Shown here: positions 36,064 to 51,000 of the stretch, piece after piece
Layout of the letters: each line of letters starts with the position of its first letter
How positions within the stretch are numbered: position 1 is the stretch's first letter
Origin: Siphlonurus alternatus
Taxonomy: Eukaryota; Arthropoda; Insecta; Ephemeroptera; Siphlonuridae
Length of the DNA stretch: 64,000 nt
Direction of reading: 5' to 3'
NCBI GenBank assembly: GCA_949825025.1
Contig: OX463785.1
Coordinates: 14,509,971-14,573,970 of the forward strand
The notes under the pieces: generated by a model
Told to the model about the DNA's origin: nothing
Seen by the model: only the letters and a program-made list of their open reading frames with translations
Databases searched by the model: none
Position numbers and translations under genes: made by a program

Positions 36064-39000
36064 GAAATTCGGGTCATTTGAAAGACAAATGTAAAGCAGC
36101 CCTGAAATCACAATATATTCCACCTGATTATATAAAATTTAATCTCACCCATTGGTAGAGAAGATATTCTTGAAATGGTGAGCTGCGTTGATGTAGGTGG
36201 CTGTGACGTAGCGAAGGATGCAAGCGTCCTCACTGTGCAGAATCACCGAGCCATTCAGGACGTTCAGGAACAAGTGAATGTCCCCTGAGTAAGCAAAGTT
36301 ACCGGCCATGGCTTCGAACATGCGGGCGATCAGACGGACCCACATGAATTTGTGGAGCATGTCCAAGCCAAGCAGCTCCTGGGGGAAATAATACGTCAAT
36401 GAGTGGGTTGTTTGAAATTAAATTTAAACCTGCACAGAAAGTATATACATGGGTGCACTTTCTTATACATTAAACAATTGTTTCTTGTTTTTGGTGAAAA
36501 ATACTTTATACTTTTCCATTTAATTGAATGGGCCATGTACTAATTTTAAGATGAATTGAAAAAGACAATTAAAAAAGATGGAACTAGGAGTCTTACAATG
36601 GAGAAAGTAATTTGAAAAAAGAAGAGTTGTCTTTGTATTATATGCTTGCATATTTTTTTTGTACAATTTCTTATCAAAGAAAAAAATACAAATTCAAATT
36701 CTCTAATATATAAATAAAGTTTGGAGTGCTCACCCTTCCATTCTCCCCTCCCTTGTAGAGATCAAGGTCTGACTCAAGGGCCTTGCGGGGAAACGAAGGA
36801 AGCTTCATCAACTCCTCATGCAGAAATACAACTCGTTGCACCACCTAAAACAACACAAGACAACAAGACACGATGAAAACACAAACTTTGAGAGGATAAT
36901 ACTTTACATATTCTGTATTACAAACACATGACTTTTAGATGGCAATTTTAATAATTATCAACTCACACTTCTCAAGGCTATTTCCATACAAAGATTTTCT
37001 AAATTATAATTACATTTTTGCCATTTATTGACAAATCTTTGCTAAACTAAATAAACAAATCAATAAATAGGTTTCAAACTAATAGAAAGAAAGAAAGAAA
37101 AAAAAAAAAAAAGAAACATTAAAATAAAATAAAAATAATGTAATTAAAATATAAAATGCTCAATTTTTTTAATACAAAAATTATTTCCTTGTCTTTTTCA
37201 ATATTTTCTGACTAAAATTGCAGACTTGCTCTCACCATGTCTACGTTCTTGAGGATTGCCCAAGTGAGCAGCACCTTCCCGATCTCCACAAACTTGAGAA
37301 TCAGTGCTTGACGTTGCAAGGCATTGTACGCCTCTTCTGGCTTCATGTGTACCAGCTGAAGTTGAGGGTACTGAGAGCGCTTGAAGAAGTAGAAGTCCCG
37401 TACGTAGGCACTCGGGTTGTGGATCTGGTCTGTAACATAATTGTGTTTCTCAATAAGGTTTGTTGATGTGTAAAAAAAATAATAATAATAAAAAATAGAG
37501 GAAAACAGGTAAAATTTAGTGAATTTATTGAATTCAGAAACATTCAAATTTACATAAATGTAAAATATTATTGAAGACATGTAATTAAAAAATGTCCTTC
37601 TAAAATTATAAGCAAGGACTTTAGAGTATTTAATATATATTTTTTTTAATAGATTTTCCATATTTTATGATCAATAATTTTTTTTATGAAATATTTTTAT
37701 TTATTTATTTTATTTATCTGATTCACATACATTTTATTCACACTGAAATTGCTAAGGAAAATTTAAAAACACTTTTCTTGATAGATATAACTTTCAATGC
37801 TAAACAAAGTTACAACAAATTTCAACATTATCAACTCACGTGTCTTATGGTCCACCAAGAAGAACTCCTTGTGTTTGTTCTCATCAATGCCAAAGAAGTC
37901 GAGAGACTCTCTCAGAATCTGACAGAACTGTGTGTCCTCCTGCACTGGGAACTGGGAGGGAATGCCTCCCACGTCCGGCTCTGTGAATAAATAACGTCAG
38001 ACAGCTAGTTGGCCATATAAACAATTGGAAAATAATTCATAAAAAGCATACAAATTTACAAATAAAGAAAAAGCTTTATATTTTTCTAGTTAGAGGTGCA
38101 TCAGTAATTATAAAAATATAATGGTGAATATTATAAAGTGAATTAATTAATTAATTAAAAATATAAAACTCCTTCTCAAAATTAAATCTACTCAGTTAAA
38201 ATACTGTATTCCTATTATCCAACTTTTACTGTACTCATAAATTGCATAATATTTTCTCTAATCACAAAAATTAAATTCTCAGATTAAACATTCTCATTAA
38301 GTTAGTCACACCCACCTTGCGGTCCATGCACAATGATTTTCTTGGCTGACGGCACGTTGGCAGTGAGAAGGATGGAGGCGTCGCACTGTTCTTTCCTGAG
38401 AATCTGCTTGAGGTCCTTGAACATGATGCCGTGGACACTGTGGACCACCTGAAACAGAAGTAGTTTTAACACTGAGGAGGTGAAACAATTTTACAGGTAC
38501 AAAGTTCTATTATTACATTGCTTTTTTCAAGCAAATTATTTAAAAGTGCAAATTAAAAACCCACCAATAAGTAAGTAATGAGACCAAATTTTAATCTAAA
38601 GTACACTCCATTTGAATAAAAATTTCTGATACTGCCAAAAAGTTAAATTATAGTCAGATCAAACATATTTATTTAAATGGAGTGTAATGTAATAATAATT
38701 TAAATTTACAGAAAATGGTCATAACCTCAAAGTTGCATTATTATTTTACATATATTAAAAACATATTAAAATTGGAAAAAAATTAAAAACTGACACCAAA
38801 AACATTGGACTCACCATCCAGAGAATAGAGAGCGCAGTTCCTATGAGTTGCTGCCCTCCCTCCTGAGGCGTTCTCACGTAGAACATGACGTAGCCAATGA
38901 TGTAGTTGTAGAGAGCAAAGGCCGCTTGTTGCGGTAGCTTGGGTACGAAGCGAATCAAGTGTCGGAGGATCTTGAACATGAGCTCCTGCTTGTCTCTCGT

Positions 39001-42000
39001 TACTCTCTCTAGCACATAGCGAAGGAAAAGAGCACTGTCTTCTACCAGGCATGTCCATATCACCTGTAAGGAGCATCAGTAATATCTCATAAAAATATAT
39101 ATGGATTCCGATTTTAAAGAATTTTTAAATCAAATCAACAAAGAAGACACTATTTTTTTTGTATTCTCAATTGTAAATAAAATTTATATTTATAGTCCAG
39201 GAAAATTGTGAAAATAGGTGGAAAAAATTAGTTACCAGCTGAAACTGTGTACACAGGTAACTGACACCCATATAAACCCACTGTAAAAAGTCCCCTCGAT
39301 TTTTCCCGGGACGATCGCCGGAATCCGGGTTTGTCCCGGAGAAATGAAGGGTTTCAAAATTATTTTTTTTCTCGAAAACTATCCAACAGATTTTAATAAA
39401 TAAGATGTCAAATTGAAGCTGACATAGCACAAGATACGAAAAAAAATATTTTGGGTATAAACAATTATTCTAACCTAGCAAAAAACAATAAATAATTAAA
39501 TTATGCATAAATTATGTACTTTTAATTAGAGATTGCACTGAAAGTATTACACATATCGATTTTGAGTTTATTTTCAATCATTTGCACAATTATACCAAGA
39601 ATTTATTACTTTTTACACGAAGAGTCTATCTTCAATAACAAATAAGTTACAAGCGATGTTGTAAAAGAAATCGGGTGAAGTTTTAGAGGGAGAGACGCGA
39701 CGGCGGCTATATAAGCGTGCGAAACACATTGAAAAGCCTCATTGTAGCGGCTGTTTTGATGCAACAAAGGAACAAATAGTGATTATATCTGTATACGCTC
39801 ACATTCTTAAAAATATTATTTGCATTTTATTACCCGTAATATTTTCAGTTTTCACCCTCATTTATTGTATAACCCATAAAAAAAATATTCTGTGGGTAAG
39901 TTTGTGGGTTAATGTTTAATAAATATCATGCTTACATGCCAATATCACATGTATAATTTTTAAAGTTGATCTGCAGTTTTTGTGCTTTATAATTGCAAAG
40001 CATATTAGCATAATATTATAATATACCTATATGTGATATAAGTATATATTAATATATAATATAATGTTAACTGCAGTTGATGTAAGATGTACAGTACTGT
40101 ATCAATAATATCATGCACACATATATGATAATTGAAATAAAATTGAGGATGATAATATTAAAGTAATTTATTTCTTTCAAATTAGAAATTCATATAGTAA
40201 TTTTATTGTGGTCACGTTAAACGCTATCATAATCATATAAGTTGACTAATACATATATTTGTCATACAAGGGTGATTTGCAGCATTCAACTCCTCGGCAG
40301 GTATAGTTGCGCACATTGGATTATAGTGGGGTGACCATGATGCATATACATATTTGTTGGATATTATATGCATTACATTTTGTAGCCTCAACTTATCAAA
40401 TGGATTCGAGAGAGCCCACTAAGGGACTGTGTTCTATATTTTAGTTACTCCTTGTATTGCATATTCCCAATCTGTTGGTGTGATATTTTATGAGATACCA
40501 AATAATCCAGGCGTGTACTTATAATGTATGGTACACGTGGTGGTAGACTAGTATAATTAGTGACGCAAAAGGCTAAGGAGAAGACAGCTCATGGCGATTA
40601 TACTGAAGTGACTGAGGGAACCATGGAAAACCTTAGTCAGGATGGATACCTTTAATCTTTTTCTTTTCATTAATAAAAACATCAATATTTGCAAAAGCAA
40701 AAGTACACACAATTAAATGAAGTTGGATGGATAACCGTTTTAAGAAATAATTTCATTGCTCTCTTCATCATTCATCTAACATTCCAAAATATATGATGAT
40801 ATTGATGATACACTTATACACTTGTGTGAGTTTCCCTAGGTTTTGTTCATTTCAGTTTTTCTTAATAAAAAGAAAAAAATTAAAGGTTTCTATCCTGACT
40901 AAGGTTTTCCATGGTTCCCTAAGTCACTTCAGTATAATCGCCATGAGCTGTCATCTCCTTAGCCTTTTGCGTCACTAATTATATTTCTACCACCACGTGT
41001 ACCATATATTATAAGTACACGCCTGGATTATTTGGTATCTCATTAAATATCACACCAACAGATTGGGAATATGCAATACAAGGAGTAACTAAAATATAGA
41101 ACACAGTCCCTTAGTGGGCTCTCTCGAATCCATTTGATAAGTTGAGGCTACAAAATGTAATGCATATAATATCCAACAAATATGTATATGCATCATGGTC
41201 ACCCCACTATAATCCAATGTGCGCTACTATACCTGCCGAGGAGTTGAATGCTGCATATCACCCTTATATGACAAATATATGTATTAGTCAACTTATATGA
41301 TTATGATAGCGTTTAACGTGACCACAATAAAATTACTATATGAATTTCTAATCTGAAAGAAATAAATTACTTTATTATTATCACCCTCAATTTTATTTCA
41401 ATTATCATATATGTGTGCATGATATTATTGATACAGTACTGTACATCTTACATCAACTGCAGTTAACATTATAAAATTATATATTATATACTTATATCAC
41501 ATAGGTATATTATGCTAATATGCTTTGCAATTACAAAACACAAAAACTGCAGACCAACTTTAAAAATTATACATGTGATATTGGCATGTAAGCATGATAT
41601 TTATTAAACATTAACCCACAAACTTACCCACAGAATATTATTTTTATGGGTTATACATAAAATGAAGGTGAAAACTGAAAATATTACGGGTAATAAAATG
41701 CAAATAATATTTTTAAGAATGTGAGCGTATACAGATATAATCACTATTTGTTCCTTTGTTGCATCAAAACAGCCGCTACAACGAGGCTTTTTAATGTGTT
41801 TCGCACGCTTATATAGCCGCCGTCGCGTCTCTCCCTCTAAAACTTCACCCGCTTTCTTTTACAACATCGCTTGTAACTTATTTGTTATTGAAGATAGACT
41901 CTTCGTGTAAAAAGTAATAAATTCTTGGTATAATTGTGCAAATGATTGAAAATAAACTCAAAATCGATATGTGTACTACTTTCAGTGCAATCTCTAATTA

Positions 42001-45000
42001 AAAGTACATAATTTATGCATAATTTAATTATTTATTGTTTTTTGCTAGGTTAGAACAATTGTTTATACCCAAAATATTTTTTTTCGTATCTTGTGCTATG
42101 TCAGCTTCAATTTGACATTTTATTTATTAAAATCTGTTAGATAGTTTTTGAGAAAAAAAATAATTTTGAAACCCTTCATTTCTCCGGGACAAATCCGGAT
42201 TCCGGCAATCGTCCCGGGAAAAATCGAGGGGACTTTTTACAGTGGGTTTATATAGGTGTTAGTTACCTGTGTACAAAGTTTCAGCTGGTAACTAATTTTT
42301 TCCACCTCCCTTAAATAATTTTCATAACTTTCCTGGACTATTATCCAGAAATAGTATTAATATAGCACCAAATTAGGTAAATACAGTACTGTATAACATC
42401 TTGTTATTTTTTTATACAGTACTAAAAAAACAGAGATAATTTTAGGCCTTTTCTCTTCCTTTTTTATTACACTTTTTTTTTTCACTTTTTTTTATTTATT
42501 TTTTATTCTTTTTAAACCCACTTGGCAGACAGACTGACTCAATTACTCAAATAATTTTATAATAATTACTGAATTACTATCTACTCCTCATCCCCGTTAC
42601 AATAAATACAATTTACAGTAATACTAAAACTCATAACAAGATCTTTTGTTATCAATACCCACCTGGTAAGCAACTTCGTAGACTGCATTTCCCTCCGGAG
42701 TGACTGCTGCATCGTCCAGCAAGTTGATGATCTGAATGACTGCCGAGCAGAGACACGAGGGGAAGAGAGAGTGAGCCGCGTGCATCATGTGACTGCGACC
42801 CTGAGTGTCCGGCTGCTCCTCATCCCCTGGAGACAACAATAGAGTATTGTCCTCAATTTTTTTTATTGCAGAAATGGATAGAGGGTGCAAAGTTATGCTA
42901 CCCTGATTTTTTTCAGATTTTTTAGAGACCGGGAACTATTTTTAAAAAATTATTGAAAGTCCTTTTCGTGACGTCACGAGACGCCGCTCCTTAAGAAAAA
43001 GATAGGACTTGCCGCCGCGTGACGTCACAAAAAGTACTTTCAATAATTTTTTAAAAATACTTCCCGGGCTCTAAAAAATCTGAAAAAAATCAGAGTAGCA
43101 TAACTTTTTACCCTCTATCCATTTCTGCAATAAAAAAAAATTGAGGACAATACTCCATTGTAGCAATTGAAGTTTGCAAAAATTGTTGTTTAATTTACAT
43201 ATGAACAGTTGAAGCTGTAAACTTGCCACATTTCAAATACATGTTTTTCCTCTGTCTTTTTATAAGGATAATCAGTGATGTTAGTCCGCGCATATTCGCG
43301 GCGAATATGCGCGCAAATTCGCATATTCGCGCATATTCGCGGGCAATCTGCGGCCGCATATGCGCGCATATTGAAAATTGACTTTCCCGCCACAAAAATA
43401 GCAATTTAAAACTGGTTAAAACTACAGTAAATGCTACAGAGAGTCTTTTCTTATTTTTCTTGGTATAATCCCTTGCTTAATTAGTGTTTGGATTAAATTA
43501 GAGTTAATTAATCATGGAATTAAAGCAATCGGCCTTTCAGGCTGCCGAGGTGCTCACGTGATTTTAATTGCGCGCGGCCGCCATCTTGAAAGTATCTTTC
43601 GCGCATATGCGCGCATTTGCGCGCATATTCGCGCATATTCGCATGCGCATATTCGCGGACCAATCTTCGCGCGAATTTCACATCACTGAGGATAATTAAG
43701 GAGGATGAAATGGAGAATAATGAGAAACTGGCAATTAGTACATAGAGTGTCTATGTTTTATTTGTTTAATGCCTGACGAGCAAGAATTCATGGTAAAATG
43801 TGTACAAGTTAAATTAATAACATTTTTTTTAGCAATAATAATAAAAGGAAGGATAAAAATTAAAAGTAAGTAGCAAAAGTACAGCTCTTTGAATCCTTGA
43901 ACGCGGACAGCCTGCTTGATTTTTTTGTTATTATTATTTTATTTCAAATCTAAATAGAAGAGACCTTGCATGAGTAATGTTTTAATTGTAATTTTTTTCC
44001 AACACTGCAACACCTTCAAAAAAGAAAATGGTGCTGTGACATCATGGCCATGCAACTTTTTTCCTATGCTTAATTGCATGTTAAATATTTGCATCAATAC
44101 AACGTCACAGCATTTCACAGTATGTTGCAAGTGTGTTACAAGGTTAAAAAAATTTACAAAATTGACAATACACAACTTGAGGTCCTCTATCCAAATATAC
44201 AATAAAAAAATCATGCAGGTTTTTATAGTTAACAAAATAACCAACGTCTGATAAAACCAGTCAATTTTTGTCCAGACGACGTCATCTTACCATCGTCATG
44301 GTCCTCGCCTGCAGCGTGGTACAGACTTGGTTCGTAAGCAGCCTGGAAGGTGATGGGAATGGTGGTGATGAGAAAGTCCTCTCTCTCCTGCCTCTTTTTG
44401 TCTTCCTCCGCTTGCAGTGCCAGCTTGATGAGCTCGGTCTGCTGCTTCTTACGGGTCTTGGTCGCCGTAACCAGCGAGCGCTGTAACAACCAATCAGACG
44501 TCACGACCTTCCTTAAGGATGACCTTCAGGGATGCAGCATCAAGCTCTATAGTAAAAACAATGTTAGAGAATTTTAAGCTGAAATATTAAATTTGTATTT
44601 GAATAAATAATTGTGATCAAATTACTAACAATAGTTATACTGAAGTTAATTGTTTTTAAATTGGAATGCAGCTTATAATATAATTCATATTATTAATTTT
44701 GTGTTGTTGTTATACTATTAAATTTAGTATTTTAAAATACTTTTTCTGAATTTTTTTTTGCTAAATTTAAATAATAATTAAAAGCAAAAATAATAAGCTT
44801 TTGCCATATTTATATTTTATTACTTGGTCTTATGATCTGAATACTGTATGTATTTTTTATATGAAGAAAATAATGCTGTAGATGATTGCTTCAACAGAAT
44901 GAAAATTGAAGAGCTGAAAATTTCATATAAGCATGCAGTAATAGAGCAAAGTTCAAATGCTTGACTTGAAATTAAGCAGTGACGTTAATAAAGTACCAAC

Positions 45001-48000
45001 CTCAAAAAATTTTATTGCAAAAATGAATTGAGGGTGCAAAGTTATGCCACTCTGATTTTTTTCAGATTTTTTAGAGCGCAAGAAGTATTGCTAAAAAAAT
45101 TTTACGAGGTCGGGTTTGAACCCACGCCCCTTTTAGGTCCTATCCTTTTATTAAGAAAGGCGGCACTTTCTCTGTACTTTCAATATATTTTTTTTAAATA
45201 GTTCCCAAACTCTAAAAAATAGCTGAAAAAAATCAGAGTAGCATAACTTTGCACCCTTTACACATTTCTGCAACAAAAAATTTTTAGGTCGATCCTCCAT
45301 TAAAAAAATTCTTCAATGTAATTTTGTAGTTTTTTGCAAATCACAGGCAATGCAGGCACTTTTCAAACCCATAATTAACCACATGAATATTTTTTGTATT
45401 TCCATTTTCAAATAGAGAATGATAAATTAAGTAAATATAATAAACCTAAAAGATTTGAAAATTAATAAAATACAAAATTTATACAAAATGCAATTATAAA
45501 CATAACTTACATGCCATATATTTTCATGGCTATGAAACTTATATTAAACTATAGCAAAAAATTAAAAAATCAAATGCATATTATATTAATTAAAATCTAT
45601 TTCTTTTAATAAAGATTTATTTTTCATTTAATTTTTATATAAAAATATTGATGCAGGTTACATATATTTTTTTTTATCAAACTGAAAAATAAATCTTTAA
45701 CCTAAAAATATAAAAGCTATAGTTACTAAAGCGAAGGAAGAAAGCAGAAAAATTATTATAACTATAATAATAATTATTAATATACAAGATTAAAAATAAA
45801 TGTTAATATTTTTAATGCATCTTGCAAGCAATCTAAGTATAATTTTGGAAACAAAAGCTCTATAAATATTCCGAAAAATGTTCACTTACTTGAAAATATC
45901 ACCAGCTTATTGCAAGATCATCTAAGAAGCTTTAACTTTTGTATTTTTTTTTTCTTTGGGCAATTAAAACAACATTAACATCTGATTAGTACAACTGACT
46001 TTAAAAATTAAAAATTTAATTGAAAAACGGTAAAAATTTTGCATATACAATTTATCTTTAATACAAACATTTTTTTAGACTTAGCAAATTTGATTTGTTG
46101 TAAACTGTTTGTAATGATCAGATTATAATGTTGTTATTTTAATTAACTACAGTTATTAGAGAATTCAGATAAAAAAATTTAATTGTTTACTTCTACATGT
46201 TAAAATTAATTTTATCCATATTTTAACACCAAGAAATTTATTTTAAAAAAATACAGAGGAAAATGTATTTTAGTTAAATGTAACACATGAAAAAAACATT
46301 GAAAAAACAAAATGGAATTATAAAATATTCAAAACAAATTAATGAAAAAATGGACTGGTATTCGAGAATACCAACAATAAGAAATGGACAACCTGCATTA
46401 CAAAAATTATACTGCATAATTGGATAAAAGACCTCGAGTTTTGTATTTTTTTTTCCAGGCTAATTTTTTTAACTTTCTAACCCCCCCCCCCAAAAAAAAA
46501 AAAAGCTTTCAGTCATGTAAATATTTAACACAGAAGCATTAAATGATCATGACGTTACAGCTAGCACAATTTTAAGAGCTTTAGAGGGTTTAAAATTTTG
46601 AAAAAAATGGACAACATATAACTTGAGGCCATCTATTCAAAGTATACAACAACAACATGCAGCTTATCTATTTTAAAAAAGAAGTGAAAATTCCACTATT
46701 TTACATTTAAATTTTAAAAAAATTTAATTATAAACCAAAATAATTAATATAATTTCCACTGTTTCATATATTAAAAATTATGAATGATGTGTTACATTGC
46801 TTGACATTTTCCTCTGCTAGTAGCCTCGCCCCTTGATTCCTCGCTGGTACGTACGTGGCTCTCCTGGCTGATGGTGACTTCCTCCACCTTGGTCTTCACC
46901 TGAGGCATCCAGGGAGGGTCAACGACGGGAAGACTCTCGTTGCCGATCTTGGGCGACGGCAGCGTGAACTCAATTCCCGGGGGAGGGACCTTGAACGTCA
47001 GGAAGGCGCCTTCCTCCATTCGAGGCCACACCTGGTAGCGGAACTTCCACAGCACTTGGAACCTGAGAGTCAGGGTAAACTTTGGTTACATTTAGTTAGT
47101 TAAGATTCTTACATCACTGATTCTTATTAAATTACTTACATCATTGAAAATAACATTTATTCCAGGTGAGTTTATTGACATGAACCTTCTAGTCAATTAG
47201 AAATTACCGGTATCTAAAATTGCAACAATGCTCTTAGCTAATCAGAGAGCTATTATGACACCTGATAACAATTTAACCTTGTGAAAATATATAGTATATT
47301 TCTCAGTTTAGTGAAATTTTAATTTTTTAACAGTATTTTTTATGTATTTCTTATTATTTTACCATACTGTAACAGATTTAACTAAAAATTAATCTTAATA
47401 GAAACACAATTTTAATTGAATTTTGAAAATTTAAATTTAAAAAATAATTTGCTACAAATATCTTGTGGGCAATTGCTTCTCTTGTTAATCCTAGATATAA
47501 TGGACAATTTGCATCTTTTTTTTTTTTTACTAGCTCAATCGAAAGAGGAGGTCAAAAAATACACCTGTGAATTTTTTGAGATTTTTGTTCGTATCACATC
47601 ATGGCTAAAAGAGAGGTCACGTGACCTGGAGGCATCGCCCGCGTCGCCTATGACGTCATTGAACTGTTCGGTCAAACAAACGATCGACTTTATAACGCTT
47701 GTAAACAACCACGTTGCTATGGAAACCAGCAACAATTAATTTACAGTTTACAAGCGTTATATAGACGATCGTTTGCTAGACCAGACAGTTCAATGACGTC
47801 ATTGGCGATACGGGCGCCGCCTCCAGGTCACGTGACCTCTATACATCTCTATTTTAGCCATGATGCAGTAAGAATAAAAATCTCATAAAATTCATAGGTG
47901 TATTTTTCGACCTCCTCTTTCGATTGAGCTACTAAAAAAAGTTGATGCAAATTATCCATTATATAGCATCACCCAAGTTCCTACCTCAATATGGCATTGA

Positions 48001-51000
48001 TCCTGGTGGCGGTATCGGAATGCTGCAGACCGTGGTGCATCACCTCGGAGGCTTGGGTGGGGGCCCTCACGGCCGCCAGGATGAAGAGGGAGGCGGCCGC
48101 AGCTGCCACCTCTTGGTTGTGTTCCAGCAGGAGCTCCCAGGCCACCGGCAGCATGTCGATGAAGTGGTCCTCAGAGAGAACCACCGCACCCTTGACCAGC
48201 ACGGACAGAGGGGCGTGGAATATGTCCTTCACCTGTGCATCAGTGAGCACATTTTTTTTAATTATATTTTTTACACAAACTGATTTTGTTTTATTGTTAT
48301 ATAATATATGTATGAATGTCTTTAATTTTTTTTCCCCAGCTAAGTCTTATTATATTATATCTATATAGTATGTAATCACAATGAAACAACTGGGATTTAA
48401 TGTGAATAAATAAAATAAATAAATAATGCATGTATTGTACCGAGGAGGGTTTTAAAAGTGTTTAGTTGTTTACATCGTAGCAGCAATGATGTTTATTGAA
48501 TTTGTGGAGTGATTAAGGCTATTTCTCTTATCACTCATACCTTGATGCTAAACGTTTTTTATGACTTTATGCACCCATAAAGCCTGTGTATTCACTTTTA
48601 AAACCCTTTAAGGTACCTTGTGAAGAAAAACATATTTTTTAAAAATACAAAAACATTAACTTATTATTATTAACTTTATTTTTAACAAAAACAGATAAAT
48701 AAAAATCATAATTGAAGTTCCAGAACAACAGAACAGAAATTCTTTCTTAAATGGAATTTGTTTATTTTTTTATTAATTTTAATTAATTCTATTAATTTTC
48801 TTTGGTTGACCCATATGTGGGGTGATCTTGAATATTATAACACAGCAATTTTTAAAATAAAAATGTAAAAATTAATTCTTAAACTTTGTTATATATTAGT
48901 AAAATACACTGCTAAAAATATAACAAAAATGCATCAGAAACATGCCAGAGATTATATTTCCCCCTTTTACGTGAAGACCTGAAAAGCCCCCTTCCCCTTC
49001 ATACCTGAGACTTGATGTACTTGAGGATTGGTGGCACATCCTTCTTCTCGTAAGCTGGGTTCTGACGGTTGACGCTCGGCTCCCCCCTCCCCCTCTCACT
49101 GTCCCCTCCTTGGTCCGCAATGTCTCGTGACGAGTCGCGCACAAACGGCTTGTCCACCCTGTGAACACAAGGAGGATGTCTTGAGATAAAATTACCTATA
49201 AAACATTAACAGAAAATGCGGGGAGTAAAGAAGGGAACACAGGGAATATAGCAGGAATAATGCAGGTAATTTAATAAATAATTTATTCTGAAAATAAGTG
49301 CAACAAATAATAAATTAAATTTTGGTACTGAATGTTTATCATTGAAAAAGTAACTGTATTTTGACAAGAGGAAATAAGATGAAGACTAAAAGCAACAACA
49401 AATACGTACTCTAACTATCAGATGAAAAAAGACATGCAGTTTTCATTATTCCTTTACACATGCGTTTTAGGTTTTAACTAGAGTTTTTTTTTACTTAGTA
49501 TGTATGTGTATAGTTAACGCTCTTTGAGAGAAAATAATGCTGAATCTGTACCTGTCTTTCTTGCCGAGACTGTCCTTCCTTCGTATCGGTGACGTCTGAG
49601 AGCTAGTCTGGTCCGAGACTTTCCGTCCTCTCTTCTCCTTTTTGTCGTCCCTCATCTTGTCAGTGTCCGGACCTCGCACTTCCCCCACCACTCCAAACTG
49701 CTCTCCATACACCTGGGAACATTCACATTATGGTGGTAAAGGTCTGTAGTATGCAGTAAAAACTTGTTACTACGTAAAGTCAAGGGACCCAGGAAATTAG
49801 ATGTACCTTACATCAAGTATTACCTTATTTTATATCAAGTTTTTCCTATACCTGCAATGCTAATTTTATTATTTTTAATGGGACCACGATCTCCTTTACT
49901 CAAAATCAAGTTTTACCTAACAACAAGTGTCGTGATAACAAGTTTTTACTGTACTCCCAACTCTGACACTTAAAAAAAAAAAAAAAAAAAAAAAAAATCA
50001 ATGAAAACAGAGTGTATTTTATAAAAAAAAAAAAAAGTAGCCTCTGAATCTTTTAATATATTAAATTTAATACAATATATTAACCAGTGTTTGTGTAATG
50101 TTTCATTATTTTTTAATATTACTAATAATAGTAATAATACTGCCTTTTGAGTTGACTTGGAGCTGGGAACATAACATGAACTCTCACCTTCACTTTTCTA
50201 GAAAGACACAACACAGTTGACATCCTTACACAAAATCGTATTTGTTTTAAAAGAGACAGAATTCCTCTTTAAGCTCACCTTTCTGACAGACTTGACAAGT
50301 CTTGAGCACGCCCTCATATGACGTCGGTAGCAGTAGGGGTGACAGAACCCTTGGTGGGTGCAGTAGAAGTTGAAAGAGTTGGAGAGAAGCACCACCGTCT
50401 GGGATCACATAAATTATCAGTTATAAGAAAATTATAAAGTATTCAATTATCTTTTGTAATTATCTCTAGCTCACTGATATTTTACTGTACTTTGACATAT
50501 TTTTTTTCTTTGGTAACATTAACAATTTCTTCTTTATTTTTTTTTTTATTAAAAATACATTTAATAACTTCAATTTTAAAACAAAAGACAATCAAATTTG
50601 CAATTTTAAGCCTTACAGATCTTTTAGCTCAGGTTAAAACAATTATCAAAATATCCAAAACCAGGACTTGTCTTTATTGGAACCAACAACAAATCAAATC
50701 AAATTAATTTATACCCTTTTCTATTAACTTGCAATTTCACCAAATTTCAACACCATTTTCTCACCTTCATCCAAGGTAGGTTCTTGGTGAAGCAGCCATC
50801 GTCTGTGTCGTTACTGTCGCTGGGAGACTCGGGAGGCTGTTCGTCGCTCAGCACCCCCGGACTCTCCTCCCCTCCACTGCCCGCCCCCTCTCCGTGTTCA
50901 GACGTGTCGCTGCGATCGGAGAGAGAGCTCACTTTCCGCTTGGACTGAATCGAGTCCGTGCGACGTACGGAAGTGCCTGTGGCGGCAGCAGCTGTAGATA

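Noticed and set aside
37212..37661. 149-codon minus-strand ORF taken as a gene
   Set aside because: Only 37236-37429 (E29) is coding; the N-terminal part is open by chance in an AT-rich intron upstream of an acceptor.
45112..45132. tRNA-like sequence (GGGTTTGAACCC resembles a T-loop)
   Set aside because: No A-box and no cloverleaf around it; it lies in the centre of a MITE. It may be a chance palindrome.
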